Positions 1-5,939 of a DNA stretch of 5,939 nucleotides are shown piece by piece (the first letter of the stretch is position 1; every line of letters starts with the position of its first letter). The stretch comes from an uncultured Flavobacterium sp. Its GTDB lineage: Bacteria > Bacteroidota > Bacteroidia > Flavobacteriales > Flavobacteriaceae. Position numbers and translations under genes: made by a program. The stretch is taken from NCBI RefSeq assembly GCF_946479975.1, contig NZ_CAMLIX010000273.1, positions 1 through 5,939 of the forward strand, written 5' to 3'. Under the pieces are notes generated by a model. The model was not told the DNA's origin. It did not search any database and saw nothing but the letters and a program-made list of their open reading frames with translations.

Positions 1-669
1 TTAAACCAATCCAAAATCTTTAGCAATAGCTATAAGATGGACATTGTTATTGGCTTTGAAATAGATTTTTAATTTGTTAATTCGTTTTTCAATACTGCTC
101 GTTCCGTTTGGAGTAATAGACAAATCTTTAAATTCCTTCGAAATGCTTTCTAAAATATATCCCTGAGAAAGAAGTTTCAGGATCGAGATATCATAAGATT
201 CGATTTCAATCAAAGCTTTATCATTAAAACTAAACGATAAGTCAGACGAGACTATTTTATCGTCGTTCTTGTAAGTGCTTATAATTGCATTTTTTAATTC
301 CGTAATGCTGTTTCTTCCTTTAGAAACGTACGCATTTATTCCTAAATCATTAAAAAGAGTTTTAATTCTGTAGCTTTTGTCTTCAATAGAAAAAACTATT
401 TTCTTTAATGTTGGCTGTACTTTATTTACAGCTTCTATTAATTCGTCTCCACTGTTTAAAATAGCTTTTCTGTGATCTGATTTAAAAGATAAATCGCTTA
501 TAAGTAAGTCATAAGGCTCTTTTTCTAACAAAGCTTTTTTTATTTTGAGTAAAGCCTCGTCACAGTATTTTACATGGTCGATTACAGGAACTTGTAAATC
601 TTCAAGCACTTGAACCACAGCAATGCTGATACTATCTAAATCTTCGGCAACTAAAACTTTCTTAAACAT
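1..669 (-). CDS. Two-component response regulator, receiver plus divergent LuxR-like HTH
   Basis: This is a complete 222-residue protein whose stop codon is the first three bases of the window. Residues 1-130 read as a CheY-like receiver: the acidic pair E9/D10, the probable phospho-acceptor D59 in the stretch LLISDLSF, the switch serine S94 and the conserved lysine K117 are all in place. Residues about 155-222 form a helical output domain resembling a LuxR/GerE helix-turn-helix (ILKLLSQGY, then SSIEKRINKLKIYF as the probable recognition helix, then HLIAIAKDFGL). The usual TVKxH core is replaced and a short insertion (ITPNGT) precedes the recognition helix. It starts 9 bp after the second sensor gene, so it is very probably the cognate phospho-acceptor of the sensors upstream, acting in the cytoplasm as a transcription factor. 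The start is the only sensible ATG before the receiver's first strand; no Shine-Dalgarno is visible. Target genes are unknown. Confidence 0.9.
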   Translation of the reverse strand: MFKKVLVAEDLDSISIAVVQVLEDLQVPVIDHVKYCDEALLKIKKALLEKEPYDLLISDLSFKSDHRKAILNSGDELIEAVNKVQPTLKKIVFSIEDKSYRIKTLFNDLGINAYVSKGRNSITELKNAIISTYKNDDKIVSSDLSFSFNDKALIEIESYDISILKLLSQGYILESISKEFKDLSITPNGTSSIEKRINKLKIYFKANNNVHLIAIAKDFGLV

Positions 670-678
670 ATTTTTATT

Positions 679-2430
679 TTAAATAGGGAATGTGAAATTT
701 ATTTTAAACACTTTTTCTAAGCTTGTATCAAAATTAGTTGTTCCTTTTATTGTTTTAATACGGTTTTCCACATTTTGTAGTCTTTTTTGTAAAATAATTT
801 GACTAGGAGCAGATTCAGTACAGTTTTCAACATATAAAACGTTCAATTTCTTGTCTTTAAGCTTTAAAACAATACTAACTATAGTGGAGTTATTGTATTT
901 TTTCATGTTGAACAATAACTCTTGTAGAATTCTATACAGTATTATTTTCTTGTTTTTTTCAATCGAGTTCCACGGAATTAAATCAAAACCGTTTAGAATA
1001 ATGTTTATTTCTGGAGTCTTGTATTCAGAAATCATTTCTTTTAAGACTGAAATGTATCTTTCGTCAGTTGGAATTCTGCTGTTTTCTTTTGAAATGTTAC
1101 GCGTTTTCGTATAAATATTGTTTAAGAAATGAAGTAATTTTTCTTTGTTTTCATAATTGTGCAAGTCGTTATGACTGGCAAAAAGTAATGTTTGATGAAG
1201 ATCTGAAGTGAGTTCGTTATGTAATTTATCAGAAATTCTACTTTCACTTTTAAATATAATTTCTTTTTTTTCTTTTTTTCCATTTGAAGTGATGTGAAAA
1301 ATTAGAAAAGTTAAAGCAAAAAGACTTGCAAAAATTATAACAAACGAAATGTAACTTCTATTTTTCTGCCTTTCGAGCTGAAGTTCGTTTTCTGTTTCTT
1401 GAGTTTTAAGATATAAATTCTCTTCTTTGTCTATTTTAGAATTGTATTTTATATTAGAAAATTGATTTTTCTTTTTTAATTTGGCTTTGTTAATGCTGTC
1501 GGTAAAATGCATATAAATATCTGTGTATTTTTTAAGATCACTCCCTTCGCAAGTTTGCACTAAAAAAGATAAGCAGTATTTTTTGCTTTCATTATAATTC
1601 GTTTCGGCGGCCTTTTTATATCCTAATAAGGCATATTTTTTGGAAAGTTGTGGATTAGTTTTTAAATAATATTCTGAAAGGCAAGCATAACTGTTTGAAA
1701 TATCTTGATCAGTGTCTATTGAAAGTCTAAGGTTTAATGCTTTTTTATAAAAGTATAATGCTCTTGGATCGTTTTGTTTGAAATAACATAACCCAATATT
1801 ATTTATCATAATAGCATAATCAGTTAGATCAAATTTATTTAGCTTTTTGTTCTTGAAATTTTCACCATAATATCCCTCGGTTGTTATTTTATGGAATATA
1901 TAGCCAGCCTTTTTAAATTTATTCTGCTTCATATATACAATTCCGATACTATTTAGAATATTCCACTTTCTCCATGAACTTGAATTAAGATGTAATGCTT
2001 TTCTAAAATAGAACAGTGCATTTTCTGTTTCGTTATTTTTAAAATAATTATAACCAAGCAACTGATAGACACTCCAGGCAAATCTCGGTTTCTTCATGTA
2101 TTTTAAATACGGCAGCGCTTGTATCGTAATAGCTTCACTTTCAATATAATCTCCTTGATTTTGATAAATATATCCGAGTGAAATTATAGCATCTACAAAA
2201 TCAACTCTATTTTTTACAGGATCAGCGATGACTAAAACTCGTTTGTATTTTTTTAGCGCACTATCATATTTACTTTCTTCACATTCTTTGTCTGCTATAA
2301 TGGTAAGTCTTCTAACTTCACTCGTGTAATCGGGTTTTATAGCTTGCAGAGGCTTTTTCTTTTCACAGGACGATATGAAAAAAAGCAGTGTAATAGAAAA
2401 TAAAAATTTGATAAAAAGAGAAGTCCTCAT
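679..2430 (-). CDS. TPR sensor histidine kinase-like protein with degenerate catalytic domain (probable pseudokinase)
   Basis: The 583-residue protein begins with a lipoprotein-type signal peptide (hydrophobic residues 5-19, lipobox ISSC with C22). Helical TPR-like repeats follow at about 40-310, then a charged coiled coil at about 325-357, one membrane helix at about 359-380 and a cytoplasmic kinase-like part. It is a close paralogue of the gene immediately upstream and aligns with its C-terminal domain without gaps at a constant offset of nine residues. The H-box histidine (H404 in KLHNELTSD) and the N-box asparagine (N508) remain. The acidic residue after the histidine is N405. The G1 box DNGIG is ENCTE at 535-539, and the later glycines are R550, S570 and V574. 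It is therefore unlikely to bind ATP normally and may act as a regulatory partner of the upstream kinase. Its ATG overlaps the upstream stop (TAATG), suggesting translational coupling. The frame is intact throughout, so it is not an obvious pseudogene. Confidence 0.88.
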   Translation of the reverse strand: MRTSLFIKFLFSITLLFFISSCEKKKPLQAIKPDYTSEVRRLTIIADKECEESKYDSALKKYKRVLVIADPVKNRVDFVDAIISLGYIYQNQGDYIESEAITIQALPYLKYMKKPRFAWSVYQLLGYNYFKNNETENALFYFRKALHLNSSSWRKWNILNSIGIVYMKQNKFKKAGYIFHKITTEGYYGENFKNKKLNKFDLTDYAIMINNIGLCYFKQNDPRALYFYKKALNLRLSIDTDQDISNSYACLSEYYLKTNPQLSKKYALLGYKKAAETNYNESKKYCLSFLVQTCEGSDLKKYTDIYMHFTDSINKAKLKKKNQFSNIKYNSKIDKEENLYLKTQETENELQLERQKNRSYISFVIIFASLFALTFLIFHITSNGKKEKKEIIFKSESRISDKLHNELTSDLHQTLLFASHNDLHNYENKEKLLHFLNNIYTKTRNISKENSRIPTDERYISVLKEMISEYKTPEINIILNGFDLIPWNSIEKNKKIILYRILQELLFNMKKYNNSTIVSIVLKLKDKKLNVLYVENCTESAPSQIILQKRLQNVENRIKTIKGTTNFDTSLEKVFKINFTFPI

Positions 2431-4154
2431 TATAATGGTACTTTAATAAAAACTTTGAATCCTTGATTTGGACCAGAGGTTATTTCAATATCACCTTTTA
2501 TTTTTAAGATTCGGCTTTCAACATTGTAAAGGCCATTTTTAAATATAATTTTATCTGTTTCTATTCCAATTCCGTTATCCGTATAATTAATAAGAATGTT
2601 TTTTTCTAATGTTTTAAAGTTGATTCCAACTACCGAAGCCTGGCTGTATTTTCGCATGTTTACAAGCAACTCTTGTAAAACTCTATAAATATTGATTTTC
2701 TTTGTTTTAGTAACATCATCCCAAGGAACGCCGTCCAAGCCATTAAGAATTAAATTAATATTTACAGTGCTGAAGCCTGAAATCATTTCTTTAAGAAGTA
2801 AAGTATAATTTTCGTCGGTTATTATAGAACAGTTTTCTTTCGAAATATCTCTCGTTCTCGAGTAAATGGTATCTAAATTATTTAATAAATGTTCTCTGTT
2901 TTCGTTAAGTGACAAGTTTTTATTTTCAACAAAAGCCATTGTATGGTAAATGTCATTTGCCAATTCGTCGTGCAGTTTTTTAGAAATTCGAGTTTCGCTG
3001 TTATAAGCAGCTTCGATTTTTTCGCGATTAGCTTTAGAAGTCAGATAATAATACAGAATTAAAATCAAGCATAAACTCAACGCAATAATAATGTACGAAA
3101 TGATATTTCTGTTTTTTTGTTTTTCTAGCTTTAATTCATTCTCAGCTTTATGCGTTTTTAGCTTAAGGTTTTCTTCTTTTTCGCGTTTCGAATCGTATTT
3201 AATTTTAGCAAACTGATTTTTAGCTTTTTGTTTCACTTCATCGGTACTGTCCACTAAATTTATGTAAGCCGTTGCATAGCTTTTTAATTCCTTATTTGAG
3301 CTGTTTTTAACTATCATCTTTAATGCACAAAGTCTTCCATCTACATAATTAATTTTAGAAAACTCTTTGTAACTCAAAAGCATATATTTCTTCGCTAAAC
3401 TAGGATTTTGCTTTTGGTATATTTGAGCAAGATGAATGTAGCTTTTCCCTAAACCAAAAGGATTTTTTAGCTTCTCTCTCACTTTTATAGCATTACTCAT
3501 GTAATCTAAAGCTCTCTCAGAATCACCTAATTTGAAATAGCAGAGTCCAATATTATCTAATAAAGAGCCATAAAAATCATGATCTGGAATAATTTCTGCT
3601 TTTGTTTCTAATATTAAAAAGATGTCAAGAGCTTGTTCATATTTTTTACCCTGAATTAATGCAACACCAATATTGTTTTTTGCAGCTAATTTTCGCCAGT
3701 AGTGAGTATTAAGTTTTAAAGCTTTTTGATTGTATAAAATGGCATTTTTATAATCGTAAGTATCCAGATAATTCGTACTTAGCGTAACGTACAAATTCCA
3801 AATATGAAGTTGGTCTTTTACATATTTTGCATAAGGTAAAGCTTTGGTAATCGTAGCTTCGCTCCCCGCGTAATCCCCATGTGTCTGCTGGATAATAGCC
3901 ATTTGGTTTAAGGTGCTGCTATATTTTTCAGCATCTTTAATAGGATTGCATTTGAATATTGCTTCGTTGTAATAATAAAAAGCACTATCAAATTTGTTGT
4001 CCTTAAATAAGGTATCGGCAGTTGCTATCAGCTTATTAACTTCTGTGGTATTTGTGACCTCTTTTTTCTTAAGACTTGTTTTCTTCTGACAAGAAAAAAG
4101 AATCAATAAAATGATAATTATCGGGGAAAATAATTGTAATTTTTTTGGTATCAT
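2430..4154 (-). CDS. TPR-containing membrane sensor histidine kinase (HisKA_3/HATPase_c type)
   Basis: This 574-residue protein is the apparently active kinase of the operon. It opens with KK, a hydrophobic run (11-20) and a lipobox-like LFSC with C22, so it is probably lipidated. TPR-like helices occupy about 37-300 (for example GDYAGSEATITKALPY at 93-108 and NIGLCYFKLGDSERAL at 201-215). A coiled coil at about 318-348 leads into one membrane helix at about 350-371. The kinase domain has H395 in KLHDELAND, with D396 and N400 matching the DxxxQ/N pattern of HisKA_3 enzymes. It also has N-box residues E495 and N499, the G1 box DNGIGI at 526-531, G541 of the next box, and G561/G565. It should autophosphorylate in the cytoplasm and pass phosphate to the response regulator two genes downstream. 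The TPR part is probably periplasmic and is the likely sensing or partner-binding region. The signal is unknown. Confidence 0.92.
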   Translation of the reverse strand: MIPKKLQLFSPIIIILLILFSCQKKTSLKKKEVTNTTEVNKLIATADTLFKDNKFDSAFYYYNEAIFKCNPIKDAEKYSSTLNQMAIIQQTHGDYAGSEATITKALPYAKYVKDQLHIWNLYVTLSTNYLDTYDYKNAILYNQKALKLNTHYWRKLAAKNNIGVALIQGKKYEQALDIFLILETKAEIIPDHDFYGSLLDNIGLCYFKLGDSERALDYMSNAIKVREKLKNPFGLGKSYIHLAQIYQKQNPSLAKKYMLLSYKEFSKINYVDGRLCALKMIVKNSSNKELKSYATAYINLVDSTDEVKQKAKNQFAKIKYDSKREKEENLKLKTHKAENELKLEKQKNRNIISYIIIALSLCLILILYYYLTSKANREKIEAAYNSETRISKKLHDELANDIYHTMAFVENKNLSLNENREHLLNNLDTIYSRTRDISKENCSIITDENYTLLLKEMISGFSTVNINLILNGLDGVPWDDVTKTKKINIYRVLQELLVNMRKYSQASVVGINFKTLEKNILINYTDNGIGIETDKIIFKNGLYNVESRILKIKGDIEITSGPNQGFKVFIKVPL

Positions 4155-4191
4155 GCGCCAAAAATAAATAATTCCCGAAATCCTGAAAGAG

Positions 4192-4221
4192 TATAAATAC
4201 GGTATTTTAAATTATTTTCAA
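4192..4221 (-). promoter_or_regulatory. Candidate promoter of the sensor-sensor-regulator operon
   Basis: On the minus strand a TTG (4219-4221) is followed, after 19 bases, by TATTTATA (4192-4199). This resembles the Bacteroidetes TTG / TAnnTTTG promoter, with a good TA start and spacing but a poor match in the last half of the -7 element. The leader to the ATG at 4154 would be roughly 30 bases. The placement between the upstream gene's terminator and the first sensor gene fits, but the motif is weak and could be chance in such A/T-rich DNA. Confidence 0.3.
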
Positions 4222-4254
4222 TTCAAGATTTTTTTGATTCTGATTTTTAAATAA

Positions 4255-4290
4255 ATACAAAAAGCCCTTAATTCATAAGGGCTTTTGTAT
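4255..4290 (-). terminator. Intrinsic terminator after the ahpD-like gene
   Basis: The arms 4260-4270 (AAAAGCCCTTA) and 4276-4286 (TAAGGGCTTTT) pair perfectly over 11 bp with a 5-base loop. The stem can be extended by four more pairs past a single bulged A at 4259. Read leftward, the stem runs into a T-rich stretch, as expected for rho-independent termination of the AhpD-like gene 32 bp upstream. The A-run on the other side means it could also work in the opposite direction, but no rightward gene ends here. It separates the ahpD-like unit from the two-component operon. Confidence 0.85.
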
Positions 4291-4321
4291 GATAAGAGCT
4301 TGTAAATATTCTCTTTATAAT

Positions 4322-4756
4322 TTATACAGCACGCAATCCTGTAGTAATTGCCAGTCGGTTCCAAGAGTTAATAGTAATGATCGCTAAAATGATTTCAGCT
4401 AGGTATTTTGCGTCAAACAATTTTGCAGCATTTTCATAAACTTCATCAGTAACATGATTGCCAATTAAGGTTACTTGTTCTGTTAAAGCTAAGATTGTTT
4501 TTTCTTCTTCAGTGTACACGTCAGCTTCACGCCAAGCGCTTATTAAGTAAATTCTCTGTTCAGAAATTCCATGTTTTCTAGCATCTGCTGTATGCATGTT
4601 GATACAAAAAGCACAGCCATTAATTTGAGAAGCACGAATTTTAATAAATTCTTTGTGCTCTGGAGTTAAAGATGTTGTAGCAATATATTTTTCTAAATTC
4701 ATTAAAGCATTATAAGCTTCTGGAGCAACATTCGGGATAACAATTCTTGATTTCAT
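4322..4756 (-). CDS. Carboxymuconolactone decarboxylase family protein, AhpD-like
   Basis: The 144-residue protein belongs to the AhpD-like branch of the carboxymuconolactone decarboxylase superfamily. The diagnostic core is at 45-55, INGCAFCINMH. It gives C48, C51 and H55, the CxxCxxxH arrangement used by AhpD for disulfide/thiol chemistry in alkylhydroperoxide reduction. The preceding stretch EHKEFIKIRASQ (33-44) and the following W75-R76-E77 are also typical of this subfamily. No signal peptide or membrane segment is seen, so it should be cytoplasmic. A peroxide- or reactive-species-detoxifying role is likely from the family; true carboxymuconolactone decarboxylation is unlikely given the cysteine pair. 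It lies 78 bp downstream of a Crp/Fnr-type regulator on the same strand, with an inverted repeat just before its start, and ends at a strong terminator. The A-rich sequence before the ATG has no Shine-Dalgarno. The physiological substrate is not evident. Confidence 0.93.
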   Translation of the reverse strand: MKSRIVIPNVAPEAYNALMNLEKYIATTSLTPEHKEFIKIRASQINGCAFCINMHTADARKHGISEQRIYLISAWREADVYTEEEKTILALTEQVTLIGNHVTDEVYENAAKLFDAKYLAEIILAIITINSWNRLAITTGLRAV

Positions 4757-4773
4757 TTTATATGTTTTAAAAG

Positions 4774-4797
4774 TTCATTACAAAGGTCAGTAATGAA
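4774..4797 (-). promoter_or_regulatory. Inverted-repeat operator candidate overlapping a -7-like element of the ahpD-like gene
   Basis: TTCATTAC (4774-4781) and GTAATGAA (4790-4797) are perfect 8-bp inverted arms separated by 8 bases. On the minus strand the centre reads GACCTTTG (4781-4788), one mismatch from the Bacteroidetes -7 consensus TAnnTTTG. It would place a transcription start about 20 bases before the ATG at 4756. The best TTG upstream (4804-4806) is only 15 bases away, shorter than usual. A dyad enclosing the -7 box suits binding by a dimeric regulator, the neighbouring Crp/Fnr protein being the obvious candidate. Binding and regulation are inferred, not shown. Confidence 0.5.
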
Positions 4798-4834
4798 TAT
4801 TCTCAAAAACTTGAACTACTTCAAGAAATGCAAA

Positions 4835-5407
4835 TCAGACTTTCCCAGCTCTTATTTTACTCATGAATTCTGCAGAAAAATCCAGATAGGAGGCAAGCAT
4901 GTATTGGGGGACTCGCTGTACAAAATCGGGTTGCTGATTTTTGAAATGATTGTATCTTTCTTCTGCCGACATGGTAAACAAAAATTTGATACGCATTTGC
5001 GCAGCACCAAAAGCTTTTTGAGCAACAACTCTAAAGTATTTTTCTAGTTTTGGAATCTGAACTAATAAAGATTCTAAGACAGATTTATCAAGCGCAATTA
5101 CTTCTGAAGTTTCGACTGCCTGAATATAAAAGTGCGAAGGAGTAGAGTTATGATAGCTTAAATAATCAGTAATCCACCAATTTTCAACCCCAAATTGCAA
5201 GGTTTGTTCTGTTCCTTTAGGATTAATGATATATTGTCGCATGCAGCCTTTTACGATAAAATACATTGTATTGCAGATTTGTCCTTCTTTTAGAACGTGA
5301 TCTTTTCGCTTAATTTGTGAAGTACTAAAACAAGATTCTAAGATGTCAATTTCTGAGCGATCAAGATTGACAAACTTTTGAATGTGATTTAGAATAACGT
5401 CCTGCAT
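4835..5407 (-). CDS. Crp/Fnr-family transcriptional regulator
   Basis: The 190-residue protein has a cyclic-nucleotide-binding-like beta-barrel at about 15-110 (KRKDHVLKEGQICNTMYFIVKG at 33-54 is the recognisable start). A dimerisation helix follows at about 115-145, and then a short C-terminal HTH (VPQYMLASYLDFSAEFMSKIR, 166-186). It ends four residues after the recognition helix, without the wing of E. coli CRP; this short form is common for this family in Bacteroidetes. The phosphate-binding motif of cAMP receptors is absent: the corresponding stretch reads FGVENWWITDYLSY and the nearby Arg is missing. It probably does not sense cAMP. No FNR-type N-terminal cysteine cluster is seen. It is the first gene of a likely two-gene unit with the AhpD-like protein and probably controls it, perhaps in response to redox stress. 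The ATG at 5407 gives the full-length N-terminus; no Shine-Dalgarno is evident. Confidence 0.9.
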   Translation of the reverse strand: MQDVILNHIQKFVNLDRSEIDILESCFSTSQIKRKDHVLKEGQICNTMYFIVKGCMRQYIINPKGTEQTLQFGVENWWITDYLSYHNSTPSHFYIQAVETSEVIALDKSVLESLLVQIPKLEKYFRVVAQKAFGAAQMRIKFLFTMSAEERYNHFKNQQPDFVQRVPQYMLASYLDFSAEFMSKIRAGKV

Positions 5408-5428
5408 TGTATTATTTTGTTTAATGAG

Positions 5429-5436
5429 TAAAGTTA
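5429..5436 (-). promoter_or_regulatory. Possible -7 element of the Crp/Fnr-type gene
   Basis: On the minus strand the sequence TAACTTTA lies 21 bases before the ATG at 5407 and matches TAnnTTTG except for the last base. No TTG is found at the expected -33 distance. The position between the rplT terminator and the regulator's start is right for a promoter, but the evidence is one short motif. Confidence 0.3.
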
Positions 5437-5473
5437 GTTTTTATTTTGATTGTTGAGAATGATGTAAAAACAA

Positions 5474-5501
5474 AAAACCATTCGCGTTAACGAATGGTTT
5501 T
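5474..5501 (-). terminator. Intrinsic terminator after rplT
   Basis: AAAACCATTCG (5474-5484) and CGAATGGTTTT (5491-5501) form a perfect 11-bp stem with a 6-base loop. Leftward it is followed by a T-rich run (TTGTTTTTA). It sits 42 bp after the rplT stop and before the regulator gene, so it should end the ribosomal protein operon and isolate the next unit. Confidence 0.85.
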
Positions 5502-5533
5502 ATATAATAAGTAAGTAATCTTAAATTGAGTTT

Positions 5534-5547
5534 ATAAAACGTTTTAT
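5534..5547. repeat. Perfect 14-bp palindrome over the rplT stop codon
   Basis: ATAAAACGTTTTAT is a perfect palindrome covering 5534-5547 and includes the rplT stop (5544-5546). As RNA it has no loop, so it cannot form a stable hairpin by itself; as DNA it could be a dimeric protein site. It may equally be chance in A/T-rich sequence. Confidence 0.4.
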
Positions 5548-5888
5548 TTTACTTTATTAAGAATAGCTTTGAAAGCTTCTGGGTGGTTCATAGCTAAATC
5601 TGCAAGAACTTTACGGTTCAATTCGATTCCGTTAGCTTTAACTTTCCCCATGAATTGAGAATAAGAGATTCCTTCCAATCTAGCTCCAGCGTTGATACGT
5701 TGAATCCATAAAGCACGGAAATTTCTTTTGTTTTGTTTTCTATCGCGGTAAGCGTAGCACATTGCTTTCTCTACTGCATTCTTAGCAACTGTCCAAACGT
5801 TTTTACGTCTACCAAAGAAACCTTTGGCTTGCTTCATTATTTTTTTTCTTCTTGCTCTTTTAGCAACTGAATTTACCGATCTTGGCAT
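5544..5888 (-). CDS. rplT: Large ribosomal subunit protein bL20
   Basis: The 114-residue, strongly basic protein is the full-length bL20 of the 50S subunit, an early-assembly protein that binds 23S rRNA. The N-terminus has the family hallmark [16 protein letters not shown], followed by [12 protein letters not shown] (21-32). Next comes [20 protein letters not shown] (47-66) and the C-terminal globular part with [16 protein letters not shown] (91-106). The length is normal for Bacteroidetes. In most bacteria rplT follows infC and rpmI and the operon is repressed by bL20 binding its own leader; only 51 bases upstream are in the window, so that cannot be examined. The start codon at 5888 gives the conserved MPR start; an A/T-rich sequence without a Shine-Dalgarno precedes it. 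A terminator follows 42 bp after the stop. Confidence 0.98.
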   Translation of the reverse strand: MPRSVNSVAKRARRKKIMKQAKGFFGRRKNVWTVAKNAVEKAMCYAYRDRKQNKRNFRALWIQRINAGARLEGISYSQFMGKVKANGIELNRKVLADLAMNHPEAFKAILNKVK

Positions 5889-5939
5889 AATTTTAATGTG
5901 TTTTTGTAGCAGGCGTCCTGAATTAAATCAAAGGAACTT
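5889..5939 (-). other. Upstream region of rplT, window edge
   Basis: These 51 bases should be the spacer between rplT and its usual upstream neighbour rpmI. A tiny stem CAGG/CCTG (5910-5920, 3-base loop) is present. No reading frame ending could be assigned to bL35 with confidence. Confidence 0.3.

Noticed and set aside
851..1114. Plus-strand open frame of 87 codons
   Set aside because: It lies entirely antisense inside the second sensor gene, whose frame is clearly coding. Its hydrophobic, phenylalanine-rich product is what the antisense of lysine/asparagine-rich coding sequence gives.
679..2430. Second sensor gene as a pseudogene
   Set aside because: The frame is uninterrupted from signal peptide to C-terminus, aligns with its paralogue to the last residues, and is coupled to its neighbours. 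Only catalytic residues are lost, which fits a pseudokinase better than decay.
4159..4166. Perfect TAnnTTTG match (TATTTTTG, minus strand) just before the first sensor gene
   Set aside because: It ends four bases before the ATG, so transcription would begin inside the coding region, and no TTG lies at the -33 distance. Probably chance in T-rich DNA.
4793..5047. Plus-strand open frame of 84 codons
   Set aside because: It is antisense to the Crp/Fnr-type gene for most of its length, has no recognisable domain, and starts inside the inverted repeat.
5889..5939. Possible 3' end of rpmI at the right edge
   Set aside because: Stops such as TGA and TAA occur in the minus-strand frames, but the few upstream codons do not give a recognisable bL35 C-terminus, so no partial gene is called.

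Overview
The window looks like a chromosomal piece of a low-GC Flavobacteriaceae genome, probably Flavobacterium or a close relative. The basis is the strong A/T bias, ribosome binding sites without a clear Shine-Dalgarno, -7 elements resembling the Bacteroidetes TAnnTTTG type, TPR-containing lipoprotein-like histidine kinases with an HDELAN-type H-box, and a short-HTH Crp/Fnr regulator. All six genes lie on the minus strand, so transcription runs from high to low coordinates. No mobile element, tRNA, rRNA or CRISPR array is visible.

Region 1 (5474-5939): rplT (ribosomal protein bL20) is complete, followed by a strong intrinsic terminator. Its usual upstream partners (infC, rpmI) would lie beyond the right edge.

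Region 2 (4255-5436): a Crp/Fnr-family regulator lies upstream of an AhpD-like carboxymuconolactone decarboxylase family protein with the CxxCxxxH redox motif. The 78-bp gap holds a perfect 8-bp inverted repeat that encloses a -7-like element just before the ahpD-like start, which makes it a good operator candidate. A perfect-stem terminator follows the ahpD-like gene.

Region 3 (1-4221): a three-gene two-component operon. Two tandem paralogous sensor proteins (lipobox, TPRs, coiled coil, one membrane helix, HisKA_3-like and HATPase-like domains) overlap by one base (TAATG). Nine bases later comes a response regulator with a divergent C-terminal HTH. The first sensor has a complete set of kinase motifs. 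The second keeps the H-box histidine but has lost the acidic residue next to it, the DxxxN position and all the glycines of the ATP-binding boxes. It therefore looks like a pseudokinase partner of the first. This pair of an active and an apparently dead kinase, cotranscribed with one regulator, is the most interesting item in the window. The signal and the target genes cannot be read from the sequence.
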